Source of the DNA: Planctomycetota bacterium
Lineage (GTDB): Bacteria; Planctomycetota; Planctomycetia; Pirellulales; UBA1268
Direction of reading: 5' to 3'
Assembly (NCBI GenBank): GCA_014238855.1
Contig: JABAAH010000029.1
Span: 1 to 32,501 of the forward strand
Length of the DNA stretch: 32,501 nt
The notes under the pieces were generated by a model. It saw nothing but the letters and a program-made list of their open reading frames with translations, was not told the DNA's origin and made no database searches. This document shows, in pieces, positions 24,722-32,501 of this stretch (position 1 is its first letter; each line of letters starts with the position of its first letter). Made by a program: the position numbers and the translations under genes.

Positions 24722-26575
24722 ATGACAGCATCTCAGAAACCTGTCATTTTTCATGGCACGCCTGGTGTTCTATTCCATCTTCTATATTTCCTTGTTCTTC
24801 TACCCATCACGGCACAGGCTAGCACCAGGAGTGCTGGAGACGATGTCACCAATCAGCAAAAGATTGCTGCACTGATTACTGAACTTGGTGATGGTGATTA
24901 TGCAACACGTGAATCAGCAACTCAGCAATTACGTACCATTGCTGACAGCGCAATTGATCAATTACTTGATGCTGCTAATCAGAGCAATGATTTGGAGGTT
25001 GCACTACGGGCACAGTGGATTCTTGAGACAGTGTCACTTATTGGGCCAGACGATCCCCCAGAAGTAACGGAGTTGTTGAGAAATTTCTCCAACAGTTCCT
25101 TGTCTCAACAGATCAATGTACTGAGCCGACTTGTACGTCTTGAGAACAATGTCGGCGTCAAGCCGCTCGCTCGTCTGATTCGAACAAATCGATCTGCAAG
25201 CATTTCATATCTCGCGGCCCTCGTCCTGCTACAAGAATGGCGGCCTGATGACCCATACTGGCCAAATCTTACAGCACATATACCTGCTGAACTTCATACC
25301 AGCGAGCGGCCAGCCGCACTGCTCATACAACATCTCATTTCTTTTTCCCGACTAGCCGACAATCCAGAGAATAAAACGAATCAAAAGAAAGATGCGTTTA
25401 CAAATCTTGAAGGAGCGATAGAAAAATTCCTTGAACTCCTACCTTTCAACAAACAAGCTTTTGGGATCAACACGACGAGGCGTGAAGTAGGTGATCTTGC
25501 CAGAGAGATTGTCGTACGCTGTCACGCCCGTGCAGCGATACAGGCCGGATTGCCTGATCACGGCATTGTTGTCGCGAAAAAACTTTTTGATTTTATTGCT
25601 GAAAGTGGAAAAAAGAATCCTCTTGCAACTGCGGACGTGCTCTTTTGGGCCTCACATGCTGGACTGGCTAATCTTTGCAACGCTGTGCCAGAGAGTCTGC
25701 GAAAGACCTTTGAAGATCAGTCGCTCACCCTCTACGCGGTAGCGAGTTGCGAACAGACCAATGGCAATGACGTCCTGGCAGCTGAAATGGCAGGGCGTGC
25801 CTTTGCTTTATCGAGCGACAAGACCGATCAGCAAATGCTGGCTGCTATTCGACTTGATCATTGGGGGCTTGTTGATTGGGCTGACCGTGAATATCAAAGG
25901 GTTGTTTCCTCACCGAAATTATCGGCCCAACAAATCATTCCTCTGTCGATCCAGTGGGCCGAACTGCTCAATGACTTTGATCGATGCGAAGAAGCCTCTG
26001 TCGTTCTTCAACAAATATTGAGCGGTTCCCACGACACCGTCAAAAATATTCGTGTCATGGATTCACTTGGCTACTCAAAAGAGGCACTCGCTGCTCGCCA
26101 AAAATACTTTGTCTCTCGTGGTGCTCAAGAGGATGGTGACAGAGATCGTGAGAGACAGGATCTCGATGAAGCACTAAAAGAATATCCGGAAGAAATTGAC
26201 ACACTCATTGCGTACTACCACTTCCCTGAACTCTCACCAGTTGATCGACCTAGAATTATGACGCTTATTGAAAAAGCGTTACGAAAACTTCAACAACGTA
26301 TTGATCAAGAGCCTGATGCACCAAATCCATACAACGAATACGCTTGGCTTGTAGCAAACACTGAGGGCGATCTTGCACGAGCCACTCGGTATTCAAAGCG
26401 TTCTCTAGAACTTGATTTTGATTCAGCAAGTTTTCTAGACACCTTGGCCCACTGCTATGCAGCTCATGAAAATCCCAAGGAAGCGATCCGTTGTCAAGTC
26501 GTTGCCTTACGGAAAGATCCAGGAAGCAATACTATTAAAAAAAATCTCAAGAAATTTTTATCTATGGATGAATGA
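24722..26575 (+). CDS. Exported helical-repeat (HEAT/TPR-like) protein
   Basis: A 617-residue protein with a signal peptide (hydrophobic VLFHLLYFLVLLPITAQAS at about 16-34) and an almost wholly helical mature part. The N-terminal section from about 46 (IAALITELGDGDYATRESAT, then ATQQLRTIADSAIDQLLDAA) looks like HEAT-type repeats, a common module in planctomycete secreted proteins. The C-terminal half contains TPR-like helices, including NPYNEYAWLVANTEGDLARA and LDTLAHCYAAHENPKEAI near 540-600. An AAGGGA ribosome binding site precedes the ATG at 24722. No catalytic site is visible; it probably serves as a protein-interaction scaffold in the periplasm. It is convergent with the lipoprotein gene that follows, leaving only 39 bases between the stop codons. 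Confidence 0.85.
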   Translation: MTASQKPVIFHGTPGVLFHLLYFLVLLPITAQASTRSAGDDVTNQQKIAALITELGDGDYATRESATQQLRTIADSAIDQLLDAANQSNDLEVALRAQWILETVSLIGPDDPPEVTELLRNFSNSSLSQQINVLSRLVRLENNVGVKPLARLIRTNRSASISYLAALVLLQEWRPDDPYWPNLTAHIPAELHTSERPAALLIQHLISFSRLADNPENKTNQKKDAFTNLEGAIEKFLELLPFNKQAFGINTTRREVGDLAREIVVRCHARAAIQAGLPDHGIVVAKKLFDFIAESGKKNPLATADVLFWASHAGLANLCNAVPESLRKTFEDQSLTLYAVASCEQTNGNDVLAAEMAGRAFALSSDKTDQQMLAAIRLDHWGLVDWADREYQRVVSSPKLSAQQIIPLSIQWAELLNDFDRCEEASVVLQQILSGSHDTVKNIRVMDSLGYSKEALAARQKYFVSRGAQEDGDRDRERQDLDEALKEYPEEIDTLIAYYHFPELSPVDRPRIMTLIEKALRKLQQRIDQEPDAPNPYNEYAWLVANTEGDLARATRYSKRSLELDFDSASFLDTLAHCYAAHENPKEAIRCQVVALRKDPGSNTIKKNLKKFLSMDE

Positions 26576-26614
26576 TCGCCCAAGTATGCGTAATCTCTTG
26601 AGCCAGGTTATCTG

Positions 26615-28837
26615 TTATTCAGAACGATAGAGCGGCAGGTATCGATAAGGTGTCTGCAAACAGAGAACTGCCTGTGCTGTAGCCCGCAATCTGTCGGTCT
26701 CTCCAGCAAAAAGCGATGGGTCCCAACTTCCAATTTCATCACCCTCCTGCTCCTGAGTCCTCACTAAAAACGCAGTGACTTGGGAGTACCATATATCGAA
26801 TTGTTTGCCTTCAATATTACGAAGCACTTCACCAGACAGCAACAAAAAGTCGGTAGACTGATTGAACGAGGAAGCTTCGAGAGACGGGACTGACTCAGCA
26901 AGAAAGCGAGCGCCATCAACCATGGCAGGTGAGTCATCAGGTTCCTCTTGGTATTGCAGTAAAAGTAAACCAGCCGCTGTTGCCGTTAGATCTGGAGGAC
27001 CTGCGGGCGTTAATCCAAAACGTGATTTTGGAATTTCCGGAGCACCACAAGCTGCTGATTCGAGAAACACACTAGCTCTTCGGAGTACTGCTGCCGAGGG
27101 CTTTATGCCACAGGACTCAGCAATGTGCATTGCAACCAGTGCACGTAACGTAGGAAGCACTGTTTCTGACGTTTCAGTTGCATTACGCTGCCAGCTCCCT
27201 TCTTTTGATTGACGATCCACGAGACTTTTCAGTGCAAATACAGCATTTTTCTTAAGAGCCCTATCACCACTTAGAAAACTTGTTTCGCAACCAACAATAA
27301 CTCCTGAAATGAGTCCGCCCAAATCAACTTCACTAGGAGCACTCCCCTGCAGATCGAGTTGAGGACGAGAGGAACCGAGCCATGTAAGCCCTTTCTTCAA
27401 TACTTCCGGGTATTCCTCCAGCCACACAGCTGTGGCCGAACCCGGTTCGTAGGTTATTCCTTCTGCCAAAAAAGGCAGCAAAGCCAAAGCTGTTATCGAT
27501 TCACTATTTTTCCCTGATGATATCGAAGGAACATCATCTCCATTTCCAACGTCATTTGAAGATTGCCACGATCCATCTTGACCTTGCTTCGCTGCCAACC
27601 ATGTCAGTGCCGACATGCTTGTTTTCTTCGACTGTTCTGATCCGCCGTAAAACGCCGCGAGTAAGTCCTTTGCATCATTTGTACTGCGACCCTTAAGACC
27701 ACCTCGACGATATCGCATTGTCTTGGCCATGGATGCCACAATTGCAGATGGCAACGTGCCTGGCTTATCACGTGAATCTTGTATTCGAACAACAAGAAGA
27801 CCAGAGCCAGTGAGATGATCTGCCGTTGCAACCAGTGGAATAGAATAAAGACCGGGCTCTGTTTCACCTGCTGCATCAACTTCCAAGGTACACGTGACTG
27901 CACCTTCCTCGAGGTATGCTGGTTCAACGGTGACTCCAGATGGCAGATTCTCTGCCTCGACAACAACCGGACCATCAAATTTTGCAGGAGCAAGATTTAC
28001 CCCAGTTAAAGCCTCAAGTCCGCCGGTCAACGTTCGACTCAGAGACTCCAAAGAGTCTCGCTGAAACTCAATATCAACTTTTATCTTCTGCCCTGACATA
28101 ACCGCGGCATACACCATTTCGTCCATCTTAAATGGATATTGCGTCACGATGATTGTGAGTGGCACAGAGACTTCTCGACCAAAAACAAATGTTTTTATTT
28201 TTTGCGTCTGTGATCCTTGTGAAGCATCTTCTGATGCTGCCACCAGGACCCGAATATCATTGTCTTCAATTGGATCACTCGGCAAACGGCAGAGAACTCC
28301 CTCGGTGTACTCGACTGGTTCAAGCGTGAATGATTCTGCAAATCCATTCCTTGCAACGGGCACTCGCAAGTTCACGGTATCCCCGGGCTGAAGAAAGATT
28401 GGTGGCATATTTCCAAACGAAGGTCGTGATACAATGGGAAGCTCGATATCGAATGTCTGCTCGAGGGAATTCTGCGACATACTCAAGGCTACTGTGACGG
28501 TTACAGTCCGTTGCCTATCACCGAGTGACTGTTTTCCTGAGAGTTCTATTTCAAGTTCTGAGCTATTAGCTGCTATCTGTTTCTCGTACGTTACTCCAAC
28601 ACCAGATGGCAACTTCGAGAGACTGACTTCTATCGGTCCCTCATTGTTGTTGCGCTTTACACGCAAGGGAACCTTCACTATTTCAGCAGGTCTCAAGATA
28701 ACCGGTGAAAGAGGTTCGATTTCAAGCGCCGCGACACGAGGCACCCCGAGATGGTCAAGTTCTTCTGGAAGCCGATCAGAGTAACACCCTGCTACGAGAG
28801 CAAGGAGTACAAGAACTATTTTAAAAGTCTGATTCAT
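26615..28837 (-). CDS. Lipoprotein with beta-sandwich repeats and a C-terminal alpha/alpha-toroid domain
   Basis: A 740-residue protein with a clear lipobox (LVAGC, Cys18), so it is predicted to be lipid-anchored. Residues about 40-350 are beta-rich and built of repeated segments, with LPSGV turns at 76-80 and 298-302. They resemble Ig-like or bacterial cohesin-type sandwiches. From about 405 the chain becomes helical, with the QDGSW (420-424) and EGSWQ motifs and preceding ALTWLAAKQ and LKSLVDRQ helices. These are typical of prenyltransferase/squalene-cyclase alpha/alpha-toroid repeats and of the thioester domain of alpha-2-macroglobulins. I do not see the cyclase DxDD acid or the CGEQ thioester, so a binding role is more likely than catalysis. 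It is divergent from the hydrolase gene and convergent with the HEAT/TPR-like gene. Confidence 0.82.
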   Translation of the reverse strand: MNQTFKIVLVLLALVAGCYSDRLPEELDHLGVPRVAALEIEPLSPVILRPAEIVKVPLRVKRNNNEGPIEVSLSKLPSGVGVTYEKQIAANSSELEIELSGKQSLGDRQRTVTVTVALSMSQNSLEQTFDIELPIVSRPSFGNMPPIFLQPGDTVNLRVPVARNGFAESFTLEPVEYTEGVLCRLPSDPIEDNDIRVLVAASEDASQGSQTQKIKTFVFGREVSVPLTIIVTQYPFKMDEMVYAAVMSGQKIKVDIEFQRDSLESLSRTLTGGLEALTGVNLAPAKFDGPVVVEAENLPSGVTVEPAYLEEGAVTCTLEVDAAGETEPGLYSIPLVATADHLTGSGLLVVRIQDSRDKPGTLPSAIVASMAKTMRYRRGGLKGRSTNDAKDLLAAFYGGSEQSKKTSMSALTWLAAKQGQDGSWQSSNDVGNGDDVPSISSGKNSESITALALLPFLAEGITYEPGSATAVWLEEYPEVLKKGLTWLGSSRPQLDLQGSAPSEVDLGGLISGVIVGCETSFLSGDRALKKNAVFALKSLVDRQSKEGSWQRNATETSETVLPTLRALVAMHIAESCGIKPSAAVLRRASVFLESAACGAPEIPKSRFGLTPAGPPDLTATAAGLLLLQYQEEPDDSPAMVDGARFLAESVPSLEASSFNQSTDFLLLSGEVLRNIEGKQFDIWYSQVTAFLVRTQEQEGDEIGSWDPSLFAGETDRLRATAQAVLCLQTPYRYLPLYRSE

Positions 28838-29032
28838 GTCAATGCATTGATGTTAAATAAAGTGTGAAGACGTTATCTTAAGTGATGGCTCTGATGAACA
28901 CGAAACTCTGTTCGAACGACTTGTCAAATAATCTGCCTGCCAAGCCACTATTTCATCTCGACGTCCGTAAATGTATCCCATAACGTATTCTCACCGAAGA
29001 GATAATTCGGTCCAACTCCAGGCGATTTTCCC

Positions 29033-29875
29033 ATGCAAACAACGATGGTTTCAATTGGAGACACCTCTCTTGCTGTCCAAACCTACGGTTCGGGCAAACC
29101 TCTTGTTCTCCTTCATGCATTCCCTTTAGACCACACCATGTGGCACCGGATTTTACCGCTTGCCAATCATCTACGGCTGATCATTCCTGACCAACGTGGT
29201 TTTGGCTTGAGTACAGAGGGTTATTCAAAAACAAAACCACTGTCGAGCATTATGCAGCTTGCTGACGATGTAGCAAAACTCCTCAATGCTCTACATATCG
29301 AAGAACCTGCTGTCATTGCTGGCATTTCAATGGGTGGCTATGTCGCTCAGCATGTTGCAGCACGGCATCCTGAAAAGGTTTCTCATCTTATTCTTATTGA
29401 TACCAAATTTTCAGCAGACACACCCGAAGCACGAGCCAACAGAAGTGATCTCGCAGCAACGGTCGGCAGAGTGGGCCAAAAAGTTCTTGCTGACGCGATG
29501 GTACCAAATCTTTTAGCGGCAACAGATGAAGCTCGTTCCAAACCGGGAAGAGTTGAAAATGAACAGCTCCTACGAAGACTTATTGGCACACAATCAATTG
29601 CAACAATTCAAGCAGCACTTGGAGCACTCGCTGATCGTCCCGACATGTCCGAAACAATGCAGCATTTCGAGAAACCCGTTCTCCTCATCTGTGGGAAGGA
29701 AGATACGATTACTCCACCAGTTGTCATGGAAGCTATGGAGAAACTTCTCCCACAGGGTCAACTGGTCATTGTTTCTGAGGCTGGTCATCTGCCCCCCTTA
29801 GAGGCTCCAACTGTTTTCCACGAAGCCGTTCTTTCTTTCCTTGGTCACCTGAAGAATACGGGCGCGCGTTCCTAG
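29033..29875 (+). CDS. Alpha/beta hydrolase
   Basis: A 280-residue cytoplasmic alpha/beta-hydrolase. The nucleophile elbow AGISMGG places Ser99. D224 (CGKEDTITPP) and H252 (SEAGHLPPLE) complete the triad, and LLHAFPLDHTMW at about 26-37 is the oxyanion-hole loop. The overall order of motifs resembles the 3-oxoadipate enol-lactonase/haloperoxidase-like group, but substrate specificity cannot be read. The start ATG at 29033 is preceded by a weak CCAGG; an in-frame ATG four codons later is possible. The 3' end of the gene overlaps the end of the anti-sigma gene on the other strand by 110 bases. It is divergent from the lipoprotein gene. Confidence 0.93.
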   Translation: MQTTMVSIGDTSLAVQTYGSGKPLVLLHAFPLDHTMWHRILPLANHLRLIIPDQRGFGLSTEGYSKTKPLSSIMQLADDVAKLLNALHIEEPAVIAGISMGGYVAQHVAARHPEKVSHLILIDTKFSADTPEARANRSDLAATVGRVGQKVLADAMVPNLLAATDEARSKPGRVENEQLLRRLIGTQSIATIQAALGALADRPDMSETMQHFEKPVLLICGKEDTITPPVVMEAMEKLLPQGQLVIVSEAGHLPPLEAPTVFHEAVLSFLGHLKNTGARS

Positions 29876-30386
29876 GTTTCGAAGGGTTCATCACACCTGA
29901 ACGCGGAACCGCTGTGTTGTTTTGTTGTGGTGCGAGCGGACGCCCCTCAGCATCTCGTGCGTCACGAAGTTGCTTCTCAATAAATTTCTTCGCCGCAGCA
30001 GGGTCGTTTTCAATTGCTTCTTGAAGCGTATTCTTGAGGATTTCTTGACGTCGTGCACGCCAATCGACTGGTTCTTGTTGTGGTTGTGGCGTTCCAAGCG
30101 TTGCCTGGCCGATGAAAAAACCGATGACGATTGACACACCAACTGCGATCGCTGGTGCGAACCATTGCCAGAGGTCACCTCCAACCCGAGCAAAGCGACT
30201 CGTTTTTCCAGTACGACGATGTCCAGCATCAACTGCAATCATTGCAATAGTGGTCGCAAGAAAATCTTCTGGGGGTTCTGCTTCTGGCAAGACATCGAGT
30301 GTTTGCCAGAGTTCACCCAGGTCATCTGCTGGCGTTACGAGAGCATCTCTATGTTGAGTTGTCTCCTTTACTTGTTTCTGACTCAC
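29766..30386 (-). CDS. Putative anti-sigma factor (single-pass membrane protein)
   Basis: A 206-residue protein with one membrane helix at about 76-94 (WFAPAIAVGVSIVIGFFIG). A short cytoplasmic N-terminal part has a DLGELWQTLD helix, and a polar outer part rich in Gln, Lys and Arg follows. It begins at a GTG whose bases overlap the stop of the ECF sigma gene (GTGA), the usual arrangement for a co-translated sigma/anti-sigma pair. I do not see the HxxxCxxC zinc motif of classical ZAS anti-sigmas. The anti-sigma role is therefore inferred from position and topology; a simple membrane protein is the alternative. The last 36 residues (from about 171) are read antisense to the hydrolase gene and are low-complexity and basic, so that tail may be a recent extension. 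Confidence 0.72.
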   Translation of the reverse strand: MSQKQVKETTQHRDALVTPADDLGELWQTLDVLPEAEPPEDFLATTIAMIAVDAGHRRTGKTSRFARVGGDLWQWFAPAIAVGVSIVIGFFIGQATLGTPQPQQEPVDWRARRQEILKNTLQEAIENDPAAAKKFIEKQLRDARDAEGRPLAPQQNNTAVPRSGVMNPSKPRNARPYSSGDQGKKERLRGKQLEPLRGADDQPQKQ

Positions 30387-30991
30387 TGAGATTCTCCTTT
30401 CTCAGCAAGGTAGGGCTTGAGAGCTTCTCGCAACTGTTCTCGGGCACGAAAGAGTAATGACTTCACTGCCGGCACTGACAGTTTCATTGCTTCAGCTATT
30501 TCTTCATATGAGCAGTGCTCGAACTTTGCCAAGAGAACCACCATTCGCTGGCGATCATTCAGGCCGGCAATCGCCTGCTGTACAACGCCCTGCAGTTCAA
30601 CTTGATCGAGCTGGCGAGTTGGTAGCAGTCCACTTGCTGCAACAGCCATTTGTTCAAGACCGACCATATTCCCTGAGGCTGAAGGGTTTGCAACAACTCC
30701 CCATTCCTTTCGACGATATGCTCGTTGGCGAAGATCACTGGCAATATTATTTGCGATCGTGTGAACCCATGTTGTGAACTTCGCTTTCGGCTCGTATCGA
30801 TGGCGAGCTCTGTACACTCGCAGAAAGACTTCTTGGACAAGATCTTCTGCCGTAGAACGATCACCTATGTGATTCATAAAAAGAGTGACGAGTCGCGGCT
30901 GCCACAGTGCAACGAGTTGCTCAAATGCCTCAGCATCCCCATCACGGACACGAAGCATTAACAAGGTAGAAGGATCAGAAACTGTTGCCAT
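30383..30991 (-). CDS. ECF-type RNA polymerase sigma factor
   Basis: A 202-residue sigma-70 family factor of the extracytoplasmic-function group, which directs RNA polymerase to a specific promoter set. Region 2 is at about residues 20-90 (DRSTAEDLVQEVFLRVYRARHRYEP and FTTWVHTIANNIASDLRQR), including the aromatic residues used for -10 melting. Region 4 is at about 139-187 (LNDRQRMVVLLAKFEHCSYEEIAEAM, then a helix-turn-helix ending in VKSLLFRAREQLREAL). There is no region 3. An ATG at 31006 is an alternative start five codons upstream. Its stop overlaps the GTG of the membrane protein that follows, so the two are co-translated and the partner is probably its regulator. The promoter target is unknown. 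Confidence 0.95.
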   Translation of the reverse strand: MATVSDPSTLLMLRVRDGDAEAFEQLVALWQPRLVTLFMNHIGDRSTAEDLVQEVFLRVYRARHRYEPKAKFTTWVHTIANNIASDLRQRAYRRKEWGVVANPSASGNMVGLEQMAVAASGLLPTRQLDQVELQGVVQQAIAGLNDRQRMVVLLAKFEHCSYEEIAEAMKLSVPAVKSLLFRAREQLREALKPYLAEKGESQ

Positions 30992-31220
30992 AGCACCACG
31001 ACACATCGGATAGAAATATCACCCAAGAAAAAACGTAGAGATCGTTATCCTATCCCGAGGATATTACTCTCTGATACTCCGGCCTCGTCATCACCTACGT
31101 TGGTTCCATCATTATGCCAGTGTTTCAGTACTTTTTTGAACGGCACACATTGCAGGATGTTCTCCTCACATCACGTGAATTCTGCCTGTTTCAGCCTAGT
31201 TCCTCTTTTCTCACAAAAAG

Positions 31221-31293
31221 TGGAGCGGAGGAGGCTCGAACTCCCAACCTCGGCATTGCGAACGCCGCGCTCTCCCAGTTGAGCTACCGCCCC
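31221..31293 (-). tRNA. tRNA-Ala (anticodon CGC)
   Basis: A 73-nucleotide cloverleaf read on the minus strand. The acceptor stem GGGGCGG pairs with CCGCTCC, with a G3-U70 wobble pair, the classic alanine identity element. The D-arm is GCTC...GAGC, and the anticodon stem CGGCG/TGCCG encloses loop TTCGCAA with anticodon CGC. The variable loop is AGGTT, the T-arm carries TTCGAGC, and the discriminator base is A. CCA is not encoded; a run of T follows the 3' end. The gene reads GCG codons. It is divergent from uvrA. Confidence 0.95.
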
Positions 31294-31449
31294 AAGCGAA
31301 GAATCGATACGTCCTCAACTCTTCAGAATTTGATCGTACGCACCGTACGGATGGGTGTCTAGCAGGGTGGGTGTCTTGCGATGGGGTCCACGGTCTACAA
31401 TGAGAGGGACCGCATATCCCTTTCATTTTGGAAGAACACCGCTTCACGC

Positions 31450-32501
31450 ATGCAAGCCCCTCCGATCATTGTTCGTGGCGCCCGAGAACATAATCTTCGT
31501 AATGTCACTGTTGGCCTCCCACGCGGTCGACTTGTGTGTTTTTCAGGTGTGAGCGGTTCAGGTAAATCGAGCCTTGCCTTTGACACGCTTTATGCGGAAG
31601 GGCAACGCCGATACGTCGAAAGCCTTTCAACGTTTGCCCGGCAGTTTCTGGGCCAACTTCCGAGACCAGATGTTGACAGCGTGACAGGCCTGTCACCCTC
31701 AATTTCAATCGCTCAAAAATCAGCCGGTCATAATCCGCGATCAACAGTCGCAACAATGACTGAGATCCATGACTTTCTGAGAGTTCTTTACGCCAGAATC
31801 GGAACGTCGTATTGCCCAACATGCAACAACATTCTAGAGGCTCAACCGAGAGACCAGATTGTTGAACGGATCATCCAGGCGAGATCTGGGCAGCATTCAA
31901 TGATTCTTGCACCGCTTGTTCGACAAGCCAAAGGGACACATCGCGATCTTTTCACCGACCTTGTGCGTCAAGGGTTTACACGTGCACGCGTTGATGGAAC
32001 TGTCCATCGTGTTGAAGATCCACCGGCTCTTGAAAAACAATTCAAACACACGATTGAAGTTGTGGTTGATCGTTTCACTGTGTCAGAAGAAACACGGAGT
32101 CGTCTTGCTGAGGCCGTTGAACTTGCTATCCGCACAAGTGGTGGCCAGGTGATTGTGACACAAGACAAACCTAAAGAAGGCGAGGAGCCAGATGACCTGA
32201 CACTCTCAAGTCAGTTTGCGTGTATCTCGTGTGGCGTCAGTTACGACACGCCGGAACCCCAGCTCTTTAGTTTCAACAGTCCACTTGGAGCCTGTTCTAC
32301 ATGCGATGGCCTTGGTGATATCTATGGAATTGATGCCAAGAAACTGATTGTGGAGCCAACTCGTTCGATTAAAAAAGGATGTTTCGGAGTCCTCGGGCGA
32401 TTCCGTGACATGCCGCGATGGACACGCCGACTTTTGAACTCCGTTGCTGCTCACGCTGAGAAAAAAAAGGGCTACGACGCTGGCGTGATGCTCGACACAC
32501 C
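31450..32501 (+). CDS. uvrA: Excinuclease ABC subunit A, UvrA (5' part, cut by window end)
   Basis: UvrA is the ATP-dependent damage-recognition subunit of nucleotide excision repair. Only the first 350 codons lie in the window. Residues 1-45 carry IIVRGAREHNLRNV and the Walker A motif GVSGSGKSSLAFDTLYAEGQ. A zinc-binding segment follows (YCPTC at about 121-125). A further Cys pair (CISC at about 258-261) precedes PQLFSFNSPLGACSTCDGLGD, the strongly conserved LFSFN/CDGLG stretch. All match a normal UvrA N-terminal half. The ATG at 31450 gives the usual start; an in-frame ATG at 31381 behind AGGGTGG would add 23 residues of unfamiliar sequence. No LexA-type operator is recognised upstream. Whether the protein is of normal size or a planctomycete double-length form cannot be seen here. 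Confidence 0.97.
   Translation, partial: MQAPPIIVRGAREHNLRNVTVGLPRGRLVCFSGVSGSGKSSLAFDTLYAEGQRRYVESLSTFARQFLGQLPRPDVDSVTGLSPSISIAQKSAGHNPRSTVATMTEIHDFLRVLYARIGTSYCPTCNNILEAQPRDQIVERIIQARSGQHSMILAPLVRQAKGTHRDLFTDLVRQGFTRARVDGTVHRVEDPPALEKQFKHTIEVVVDRFTVSEETRSRLAEAVELAIRTSGGQVIVTQDKPKEGEEPDDLTLSSQFACISCGVSYDTPEPQLFSFNSPLGACSTCDGLGDIYGIDAKKLIVEPTRSIKKGCFGVLGRFRDMPRWTRRLLNSVAAHAEKKKGYDAGVMLDT

Noticed and set aside
24144-24731. A long minus-strand open frame opposite pyrE
   Set aside because: It is the antisense of a well-supported enzyme gene, and its sequence is Ser/Arg/Pro-rich with no domain or ribosome binding site.
31294-31449. LexA-type operator upstream of uvrA
   Set aside because: I looked for CTGT-N8-ACAG and GAAC-N4-GTTC patterns and saw none. 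The CGTACG palindromes near 31335-31349 do not match either.

Overview
The window looks like chromosomal DNA from a planctomycete, most likely of the Pirellulales/Pirellulaceae type, with a moderate GC content (my impression is a little under 50%, not calculated). The pointers are the NfeD/FloA membrane locus next to a zinc-ribbon protein, a large secreted beta-propeller protein with an LEPR-XLL-like N-terminal motif, paired Gfo/Idh/MocA oxidoreductases, a lysine-rich histone-H1-like protein, an EboE-type TIM barrel, and many exported proteins with no obvious relatives. I see no prophage, insertion sequence, CRISPR array or rRNA. The assignment rests on gene content alone.

Layout. Positions 177-3712 (minus): quinolinate synthase NadA, an EboE-like TIM-barrel protein and a secreted GH16 glycoside hydrolase. 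Positions 3877-5165: a small Lys/Ala-repeat basic protein (plus) converging on a PolB-like 3'-5' exonuclease (minus), with a hairpin and a 19-bp triplicated repeat between them. Positions 5404-7818 (minus): two tandem paralogous Gfo/Idh/MocA oxidoreductases. Positions 8181-9062 (plus): a rhomboid protease. Positions 9106-12635 (minus): a large MMPL/RND-type transporter followed by a small exported protein with a possible thioredoxin-like fold. Positions 12906-13907 (plus): an unknown exported protein. Positions 13968-18429 (minus): a secreted beta-propeller protein and an SH3b-domain protein.

Positions 18514-18710 (minus) hold a candidate structured RNA ending in a textbook intrinsic terminator. 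Positions 18860-23765 (minus) form a compact membrane-microdomain locus: long NfeD, short NfeD (ATGA overlap), FloA and a membrane zinc-ribbon protein. Downstream on the plus strand are pyrE (23974) and a secreted HEAT/TPR-like protein. Then come a lipoprotein with an alpha/alpha-toroid domain (minus), an alpha/beta hydrolase (plus), a putative anti-sigma and ECF sigma pair (minus, GTGA overlap), tRNA-Ala(CGC) (minus), and the 5' part of uvrA (plus), which runs off the window.

The most cohesive unit is the NfeD-NfeD-FloA-zinc-ribbon locus. By eye, its long NfeD protein carries two ClpP-like domains, neither with a recognisable Ser-Lys dyad. This suggests a scaffold or pseudoprotease rather than an active protease. 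The other items of most interest are the terminator-bounded RNA upstream of the SH3b gene, the 110-bp antisense overlap between the hydrolase and anti-sigma genes, and a recurring pattern of 16-19 bp tandem duplications, mostly between genes.
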